The position numbers were made by a program, and so were the translations under genes. DNA of 7,657 bases from Anaerolineae bacterium (GTDB lineage: Bacteria; Chloroflexota; Anaerolineae; B4-G1; DUEL01), in assembly GCA_016926575.1 (NCBI GenBank), contig JAFGOJ010000407.1:1-7657 (forward strand). Direction: 5' to 3'. Below are positions 1-5,061 of the stretch, piece by piece. The first letter of the stretch is position 1. Each line of letters starts with the position of its first letter. The notes beneath the pieces are model-generated. The model made no database searches and had not been told where the DNA came from. It was given only the letters and a program-made list of their open reading frames with translations.

Positions 1-1556
1 ACGCCAGCGTCATCACCGACGAGGTCGGCAATGCGCAGCTCGTGCTGGGTGGGACGCTCAGCGACACCCTCTCCGGGCGCTACATGATGGAACTGAAATT
101 CGGCGACCGGGGCGCTTGGCGCACCGCCGACGCAATCGGCGAGTTCCCCATCATGCCGGGGAATCTGTACTCCACGGCCATCACCTCGCTCAACTGGATC
201 TACACCCCCACCTTCGAGGCGCGCGGCGCGTGGACGATCTGGGGACGCGGCACCGATGCGGCCGGCAGCCGGACGGACGAGACCGGTATCGCCGGTTTCT
301 ACTGGGAGCCGGACGCCGCGCCCGACTTCACCGAGGCGCAAATCAGCGTCGTCCCAGAGCAGGCCGCGCCGGGTGAGGTGGTCGAATTCACCCTCGGCGT
401 GCGCAACATCGGCTTCCAGGAAAGCAACGTCGCCCTCACCAACACCGTCCCCGCCGAACTGGCCGTGCTGACGGACACCATCAGCGGCGGCGGTCTCTAC
501 GACAACGGCGTCATCACCTGGAACCTGGACGCGCTGTGGCCGGGCGAGACGCGCTACCTCTTCTTCAGCGCCCAGGTGGTGGCCTCACCGTCCGCCCCGC
601 TGGTCGTCGAGAACCGCCTCGACATGCTCGGCTACTGGGTGTGGGAGGACCCCTACGGCGTGATGCCGCCCGCTCCGCCCACCTACGCCGACGTCGCGAC
701 GACCACGTTGACGCTCCTGCCGGGCACCGCGACGCGCGCGGTTCAGTCCGCCGACGCTTCACCGGAGATCTTCTCCGCCGCCGTGCTGGAAGGCGCGCTC
801 GTCGATGATCCCGAGGTGACCCTCTTGATCGATGCCAGCCCCACCGCCGAGTTCTTCTACGTCAAAGAATGGGTCTGGGACACCACCGCGCTGACCTGGA
901 CCCTGGTTCAGGAGAGCGGCTGGGTGCCCTTCGAAACGGGCGACGGCCTGACTGTGATCGAGGATGCCTTCGCCCGCCAAGCTCACTACGAATGGACGCT
1001 TTCGTCCGGCGATGGGGTCAAGTACATCGGCCTGTGGGTCGCCGACGGCGACCAACAGGTGAGCCAGCTCAACGACGGCAACATGATCCTCACCAACCTG
1101 GCCAGCCCCGGCGGGCAGGCACTCGCCGCCGGGCAGCGGGTGCAGTATCGCGTGCCGTTCCGGCCGGGCGACCTGGCCATCTTCGACCTGATCACCCTCG
1201 GCGGCGACGCGGACCTGTACGTGTGGAAGCCGCGCTTCGCCTTCCGCCCGCACTTCTTCAGCAACGACGCCCAGACCGGCTTCCACCTGGATGCCGTGGG
1301 TTTCATAGCGGAGGAGGAGCAAGTATACATCGTGGAAGTGGAGGCGGTGAGCGACGGCACGCTCTACCGGCTGGAGACGGCCGGCGACACGCAACGCACC
1401 GACGACCTGCCGCGCGGCACGCGCCTCACACTGGCGGAGAAGGAACGTCCGGAGCACCCGATCACCCTGAGCACGCCGTATAGCCTGGTCGATTCGGCAG
1501 AATTGCCAGAATCGCCTATAATATACGACATCTACTTGCCGGTGGTGCTCAGGTAA
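1..1556 (+). CDS. Secreted/surface multidomain protein with DUF11-like, Ig-like and PPC-like modules (5' end missing)
   Basis: The reading frame is open from the left edge (first full codon at position 3) to a TAA at 1554-1556, so the true start lies outside the window. A GTG at 42 is in frame but has no reason to be the start. About 518 residues are visible. Nucleotides 330-720 encode a beta-rich segment with the DUF11/CARDB-like pattern (APGEVVEFTLGVRNIG, then LTNTVPAELAVL). Nucleotides 770-1100 encode a second beta-sandwich-like stretch (EFFYVKEWVWD, DGVKYIGLWVADG). Nucleotides 1110-1380 resemble a pre-peptidase C-terminal domain (FDLITLGGDADLYVWKP). The chain ends in IYLPVVLR, a tail I associate with exported Chloroflexota proteins. 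No catalytic domain is visible. Such modules often follow a subtilisin-like protease or other exoenzyme, but that is inference. A hairpin and an apparent separate promoter follow, so it is probably not part of the export operon. Confidence 0.8.
   Translation, partial: ASVITDEVGNAQLVLGGTLSDTLSGRYMMELKFGDRGAWRTADAIGEFPIMPGNLYSTAITSLNWIYTPTFEARGAWTIWGRGTDAAGSRTDETGIAGFYWEPDAAPDFTEAQISVVPEQAAPGEVVEFTLGVRNIGFQESNVALTNTVPAELAVLTDTISGGGLYDNGVITWNLDALWPGETRYLFFSAQVVASPSAPLVVENRLDMLGYWVWEDPYGVMPPAPPTYADVATTTLTLLPGTATRAVQSADASPEIFSAAVLEGALVDDPEVTLLIDASPTAEFFYVKEWVWDTTALTWTLVQESGWVPFETGDGLTVIEDAFARQAHYEWTLSSGDGVKYIGLWVADGDQQVSQLNDGNMILTNLASPGGQALAAGQRVQYRVPFRPGDLAIFDLITLGGDADLYVWKPRFAFRPHFFSNDAQTGFHLDAVGFIAEEEQVYIVEVEAVSDGTLYRLETAGDTQRTDDLPRGTRLTLAEKERPEHPITLSTPYSLVDSAELPESPIIYDIYLPVVLR
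1494..1522 (+). promoter_or_regulatory. Candidate sigma70-type promoter for the precursor/export operon
   Basis: A perfect TATAAT lies at 1517-1522. Seventeen bases upstream is TCGGCA (1494-1499), which matches four of six positions of the TTGACA -35 consensus. The site lies inside the last codons of the upstream gene, where two rare ATA codons in a row create the -10 box. A transcript starting near 1529 would have a leader of about 110 bases containing the hairpin at 1562-1594 and the strong ribosome binding site. The -10 is an exact match in a very GC-rich background, but the -35 is only fair and no start site has been measured. Confidence 0.5.
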
Positions 1557-1561
1557 ATCAT

Positions 1562-1594
1562 AGGTGCCCGGCACCTGGAAGGTGCCGGGCACCT
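1562..1594. repeat. Perfect 15-bp inverted repeat with nested palindromic arms
   Basis: AGGTGCCCGGCACCT (1562-1576) and AGGTGCCGGGCACCT (1580-1594) are exact reverse complements separated by GGA. Each arm is also a palindrome by itself (seven bases, one centre base, seven bases), so the element can be read as two near-identical 15-base units differing only at the centre (C or G). As RNA it could form one long hairpin or two small ones. No T-run follows on either strand, so it is not a classical intrinsic terminator. It begins six bases after the stop of the upstream gene and lies 47 bases before the precursor start. Possible roles are 3'-end protection, an attenuator-like leader structure, or a dispersed REP-like repeat. 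Confidence 0.85.
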
Positions 1595-1628
1595 AAAGAA
1601 GTAGTCGCACATAACGATCCGACAAAAT

Positions 1629-1634
1629 AAGGAG
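1629..1634 (+). promoter_or_regulatory. Strong ribosome binding site of the precursor gene
   Basis: AAGGAG lies seven bases before the ATG at 1642, an almost ideal Shine-Dalgarno sequence and spacing. It fixes the start at 1642 rather than at the in-frame ATG at 1672. The surrounding leader (about 1595-1670) is AT-rich compared with the rest of the window, which suggests an unstructured and efficient initiation region. It is clearly better than the sites in front of the two following genes. Confidence 0.8.
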
Positions 1635-1641
1635 ATATAGA

Positions 1642-1872
1642 ATGGCTTCAGTAAATGAATTTCTTGAGAAGATGGCAGACCCGGCCTTCCAGGCCGCGTT
1701 CATCGGCGCAGCGAGCCCGGAGGCGAAGGCACAGGTGCTGGCCGGGGCAGGCCTGGCGCTCTCCGTGGCAGAAGCCGAAGCCGCCTGGGCCGGCCAAGAG
1801 CTGAGCGACGACGACCTGGACCAGATCGCCGGCGGCGGAGTGGGAGTCATCCGCTACCCACCGACAAGCTAG
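1642..1872 (+). CDS. Nif11-type double-glycine leader peptide (RiPP/bacteriocin precursor)
   Basis: This encodes a 76-residue precursor of an exported peptide natural product. The leader has the Nif11-like pattern: FLEKMADPAFQAAF near the N-terminus, a helical Ala-rich middle (residues 24-50), then ELSDDDLDQIAGG. Hydrophobic residues L54, L59 and I62 sit at -12, -7 and -4 relative to a cut after G65, which matches the known recognition pattern of C39 peptidases. A cut after G66 would break this register. The predicted core is GVGVIRYPPTS, with no cysteine, so lanthionine or thiazole chemistry from Cys is not possible; Ser, Thr and Tyr remain as possible modification sites. The strong AAGGAG site at 1629-1634 supports the start. 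A matching peptidase/transporter is encoded 1 kb downstream. Membership in the leader family is quite sure; the identity and activity of the mature product are unknown. Confidence 0.85.
   Translation: MASVNEFLEKMADPAFQAAFIGAASPEAKAQVLAGAGLALSVAEAEAAWAGQELSDDDLDQIAGGGVGVIRYPPTS
1837..1869 (+). other. Predicted mature core peptide of the precursor
   Basis: These are the eleven codons after the G64-G65 double-glycine site, encoding GVGVIRYPPTS. The boundary is inferred from the -4/-7/-12 hydrophobic register of the leader (I62, L59, L54). The core carries one positive charge (Arg), one Tyr, a Pro-Pro pair and a C-terminal Thr-Ser. It is short for a bacteriocin and closer in size to a signalling peptide or a small modified peptide. 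Confidence 0.65.
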
Positions 1873-1887
1873 ATCCGCAGGCACACG

Positions 1888-2709
1888 TTGCCGAGCAAAC
1901 CGTTATTTCGCACGACTGCCCTGGAACAATTGAGTTCGCCCGATCAACTGGACCAATTGCTCCAGGTCACCCAGCCCGCTGGCTGGATCATGTTGTTTGC
2001 CTGCACGCTATTGCTGCTGGCAGCATTGGCGTGGGGCGTGTTCGGCTCACTGTCCGTGGAAGTGAGCGGGCAAGGCGTCCTGCTGACGCCAGGCGGTGTC
2101 AGGGACGTGGTCGCGCTGGCCTCCGGCCAACTGCTGGAGATCGACGTGGCAGTGGGCGACACCGTCACAGCGGGGCAGGTGGTGGCCCGCGTCGACGACG
2201 CGGGCCAGGCCACCGACGTCGTCAGTCCATACACCGGGCGGGTGCTGGAACTCAAAGCCGTCGAAGGCGGGCTGGTCGAGCGCGGCACCCCGTTGTTGAG
2301 CCTGGAACCCACGGACGCCGACACCCTGGAAGCCGTGGTCTACATTCCCGCAGCCGAAGGCGGGGAGATCCGTCCGGGTATGGGCGTTATGATCGCTCCC
2401 TCCACGGTCAGGCAAGAGGCTTACGGCTTCCTGCTGGGAGAGGTGAGCACGGTGAGCACCTTCCCGGCCAGCCGGGCCGGTATGCTGCGCGTGTTGGGCA
2501 GCGCGGAGCTGGTCGACGCGCTGGCCGCAGAGGGCGGCGTGATCGAAGTGCGCGCGCTGCTGCAGCGCGACCCGCAGACCGTCAGTGGCTATGCCTGGTC
2601 CTCGGGGCACGGCCCGTCACTGGAGCTCCACAGCGGCACGCTGTGTACGGCGCGGGTCGAGCTGAGTGTGCAGCGGCCACTCAGCCTGCTCTTACCCCAG
2701 TTAAGGTGA
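1888..2709 (+). CDS. HlyD-like secretion adaptor of the NHLM export system, lacking the helical hairpin
   Basis: This is a membrane-anchored accessory protein, 273 residues with a TTG start. The start is chosen because MPSKPLFRTTALEQLSSPDQLD resembles the usual N-terminus of NHLM HlyD proteins (TIGR03794 family, from memory), AGG lies at 1879-1881, and the next in-frame ATG (1993) would cut into the membrane segment. The N-terminal part (1-32) is cytoplasmic, residues 33-55 form one transmembrane helix, and residues 74-139 form a biotinyl-lipoyl-like domain (GQLLEIDVAVGDTVTAGQVV, then SPYTGRVLEL). A beta-barrel-like C-terminal part (145-273) follows. Family members usually have a long alpha-helical hairpin between the two lipoyl halves; here only about eight residues (103-110) join them. 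The gene starts 15 bases after the precursor stop and in the same frame, pointing to translational coupling. The family call is firm; the precise role without the hairpin is inference. Confidence 0.85.
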   Translation: MPSKPLFRTTALEQLSSPDQLDQLLQVTQPAGWIMLFACTLLLLAALAWGVFGSLSVEVSGQGVLLTPGGVRDVVALASGQLLEIDVAVGDTVTAGQVVARVDDAGQATDVVSPYTGRVLELKAVEGGLVERGTPLLSLEPTDADTLEAVVYIPAAEGGEIRPGMGVMIAPSTVRQEAYGFLLGEVSTVSTFPASRAGMLRVLGSAELVDALAAEGGVIEVRALLQRDPQTVSGYAWSSGHGPSLELHSGTLCTARVELSVQRPLSLLLPQLR

Positions 2710-2731
2710 CAAAAGGGAACTGCTCAGCCTG

Positions 2732-2821
2732 GTCATTGTGAGTCGCCCAAAGGGGCGGCGAAGCAATCTCCGCAATCGAACGCGGAGATTGCTTCGGGCG
2801 CTGACGCACCCTCGCAATGAC
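2732..2821. repeat. MITE/REP-like palindromic repeat with GTCATTG(T/C)GAG ends
   Basis: This 90-base element lies in the hlyD-transporter gap. Its ends, GTCATTGTGAG (2732-2742) and CTCGCAATGAC (2811-2821), are inverted repeats with a single difference that still pairs as G-U in RNA. The inner arms CGAAGCAATCTCCGC (2759-2773) and GCGGAGATTGCTTCG (2782-2796) pair perfectly around an eight-base loop. A small side hairpin (2742-2748 with 2753-2759) fits between outer and inner stems. The GTCATTGCGAG...GAAGCAATCTC design is one I recognise as a widespread dispersed intergenic repeat in many bacterial genomes. It encodes no protein. It ends 17 bases before the next start codon, and that gene has no good ribosome binding site. 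Confidence 0.8.
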
Positions 2822-2838
2822 AAACCGGCAGAAAGCAT

Positions 2839-5061
2839 ATGGCAACTTTTTTCAAGAAGCCCCACCCTCGCCCGGCCCGGCGGGTGCGCACGCCCACCGT
2901 ACTGCAAATGGAAGCGGCGGAATGTGGCGCGGCCGCGTTGGGCAGCGTGTTGGGCTATCACGGGCGCTACGTCCCACTGGAGGAACTACGCCAGGTCTGC
3001 GGCGTCTCCCGTGACGGCAGTAAAGCCAGCTACATCGTCAAAGCCGCCCGGCAGTACGGCCTGGAAGCGCGCGGCTTCCGCCAGGAACCCGCAGCGCTGC
3101 GCACGCTGCCTCTCCCACTGATCGTCTTCTGGAACTTCAACCACTTCGTCGTGGTGGAGGGGTTTGGCACGTCGCAGGTCTACCTCAACGACCCGGCCAG
3201 CGGCCCGCGCACTGTCTCCACGGCCGAGTTCGACCAGGCGTTCACCGGCGTGGTCTTGACCTTCGAGCCGGGCCCGGATTTCAAGCGGGGCGGTGTCCGG
3301 CCCAGCGCGATGCGTGGGCTGCGCCAACGCCTGCGCGGTTCGGCGGGCGCGCTGACGTACGTCGCCCTGACCGGGCTGGCGCTGGTGGTGCCGGGGCTGC
3401 TGGTCCCCACGTTCGGGCGCGTCTTCGTCGACTATTACCTGGTACAGGGCTTCCATCATTGGATCACAGTTCTGTTGGTGGGGCTGGCGCTGACGGCTGC
3501 GATGCAGGGCGTGCTCTCTTGGCTGCAACTGCGTTACCTGCTCCGCCTGGAAACCAAGCTGGCGCTGGCGATGTCCAGTCGCTTTTTGTGGCACGTGCTG
3601 CACCTGCCGGTGACGTTCTTCTCGCAGCGGTACGGCGGCGAGGTGGGCGCGCGGGTGGCGCTCAACGACCGGGTCGCGCAGTTGCTTTCGGGCGAGCTGG
3701 CCGCGGCCATCGTGAACGTCGCGCTGGTCGTCTTCTACGCGCTGTTGATGGCCCGCTACGACGTGGCCCTGACAGCAATCAGCCTGACCGTCGCGGTGCT
3801 CAACCTGGTGGGCCTGCAAGTCATCTCTCGCAGGCGGGCCGACGCGCACCAGCAGTTGCTCAATCAGGGCGGCAAGTTGATGGGAACGGCTTTGAGCGGC
3901 CTGCAGATCATCGAGACGCTCAAAGCGACGGGGCGGGAATCGGATTTCTTCGCGCGCTGGGCCGGCCATCAAGCCGGGCTGGTCAACGTGGAACAGCGAT
4001 TGGGACGCCTCTCCCAGGTTCTGGCCGTACTGCCCTCTTTCTTGAGCGCCTTGAACACGGTGGCGATCCTGATCATTGGCGGACTGCGCATCATGGGCGG
4101 CCACTTGAGTATGGGCGAATTCGTCGCTTTCCAGGCTTTGGTGGTCGGTTTCATGACCCCCATCAACCAGTTGGTGAAGCTGGGCGGCACGATCCAAGAA
4201 GTGCAGGGGGACTTGAAACGGCTGGACGACGTATTGTGCCACCCGCCCGACCCGCAGATCGCGCCGACAGCCGGCACACCGGAGACGTCACGCAAACTCT
4301 CCGGCCACGTCGAAGTACGCAATGTGACCTTTGGCTATAACCCGCAACTCCCGCCACTGCTGGAGGACTTCAACCTGACCCTGACGCCGGGCGCGCGGGT
4401 GGCTCTGGTGGGTGCCAGCGGCAGCGGCAAGTCCACCGTATCCAGGCTGGTGGCCGGGTTGTACGAACCATGGAGCGGCGAGATCCTTTTCGATGCACAG
4501 CCGCGCAGCAACCTGCCCCGTGACGTGCTCGCCGCCTCGCTGGCCATGGTCGATCAAGACATCTTTCTGTTCGCCGGTTCTGTTCGGGATAACCTGACGT
4601 TGTGGGACAAGAACGTAGCCGAGATGACGGTGGTGCGGGCGGCCAGAGATGCGCTGATCCACGAAGAGATCTCCACCAAGCCCGGCGGCTACGATTACGT
4701 GATCCAAGAGGGGGGACACAATTTCAGCGGTGGAGAGCGACAGCGCCTGGAGTTGGCCCGCGCGTTGGTGGGCGACCCCACCATTCTGATATTGGACGAG
4801 GCGACCAGCGCGTTGGACGCTCTGACAGAGCAGTTAATCGATGAACACCTGCGCCGGCGCGGTTGCACCTGCCTGATCGTCGCCCACCGCCTGAGCACAA
4901 TCCGCGATTGCGACGAGATCCTCGTACTCGAACGCGGGCGCGTGGTGCAGCGCGGGACCCACACCGAGCTGTTGAAAGATAGAGACGGGCTGTACGCCCA
5001 GCTCATCAGAGCCCAAACGCCAGACAAGGCCCAAAGTCCGCTGGAGCGACTGGATTTATGA
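2839..5061 (+). CDS. Peptidase-containing ABC transporter (C39 peptidase + permease + ATPase; NHLM ABC1)
   Basis: This 740-residue inner-membrane protein should cut the precursor leader after Gly-Gly and export the core with ATP. Residues 15-150 are a C39 cysteine peptidase with Q23 (oxyanion hole), C29 in MEAAECGAAALG, H102 in NFNHFVVVEG and D118 in LNDPASG, so the catalytic set is complete. Membrane helices fall in about 171-228, 288-335 and 394-440. The ATPase domain starts near 490: Walker A GASGSGKS (525-532), Q-loop Q573, signature FSGGERQ (629-635), Walker B ending in D653-E654, and H-loop H683. All appear intact. ATG 2839 is the only start codon after the in-frame TGA at 2818-2820, and it is preceded only by a weak AGAAAG. 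Length and order match TIGR03796-type proteins (from memory). The gene overlaps the next by four bases. Confidence 0.95.
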   Translation: MATFFKKPHPRPARRVRTPTVLQMEAAECGAAALGSVLGYHGRYVPLEELRQVCGVSRDGSKASYIVKAARQYGLEARGFRQEPAALRTLPLPLIVFWNFNHFVVVEGFGTSQVYLNDPASGPRTVSTAEFDQAFTGVVLTFEPGPDFKRGGVRPSAMRGLRQRLRGSAGALTYVALTGLALVVPGLLVPTFGRVFVDYYLVQGFHHWITVLLVGLALTAAMQGVLSWLQLRYLLRLETKLALAMSSRFLWHVLHLPVTFFSQRYGGEVGARVALNDRVAQLLSGELAAAIVNVALVVFYALLMARYDVALTAISLTVAVLNLVGLQVISRRRADAHQQLLNQGGKLMGTALSGLQIIETLKATGRESDFFARWAGHQAGLVNVEQRLGRLSQVLAVLPSFLSALNTVAILIIGGLRIMGGHLSMGEFVAFQALVVGFMTPINQLVKLGGTIQEVQGDLKRLDDVLCHPPDPQIAPTAGTPETSRKLSGHVEVRNVTFGYNPQLPPLLEDFNLTLTPGARVALVGASGSGKSTVSRLVAGLYEPWSGEILFDAQPRSNLPRDVLAASLAMVDQDIFLFAGSVRDNLTLWDKNVAEMTVVRAARDALIHEEISTKPGGYDYVIQEGGHNFSGGERQRLELARALVGDPTILILDEATSALDALTEQLIDEHLRRRGCTCLIVAHRLSTIRDCDEILVLERGRVVQRGTHTELLKDRDGLYAQLIRAQTPDKAQSPLERLDL

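Noticed and set aside
1503..1522. TTGCCA at 1503-1508 as the -35 box for TATAAT at 1517
   Set aside because: The spacer would be only eight bases, too short for a sigma70 promoter; TCGGCA at 1494-1499 gives the normal 17.
1536..1556. LPVVL tail as a sortase LPxTG signal
   Set aside because: There is no Thr-Gly after LPV, and no following membrane helix; only a single terminal Arg ends the chain.
759..1592. Long antisense open frame (277 codons)
   Set aside because: It mirrors the surface-protein gene, its protein is rich in Arg, His and Gly without domains, and such frames are common opposite GC-rich genes.
1562..1594. Intrinsic terminator of the upstream gene
   Set aside because: The stem is strong but neither strand has a T-run after it; the following bases are AAAGAAGTAG on the + strand. 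Kept only as an inverted repeat.
2738..3121. Small open frame starting in the palindromic repeat
   Set aside because: It runs through the repeat and then out of frame over the C39 domain, with an Arg-rich protein lacking any domain.
2986..4242. Antisense open frame of 418 codons
   Set aside because: It lies opposite the peptidase-transporter gene, whose motifs are intact; the antisense product is low-complexity (Gln, Arg, His rich) with no recognisable fold.
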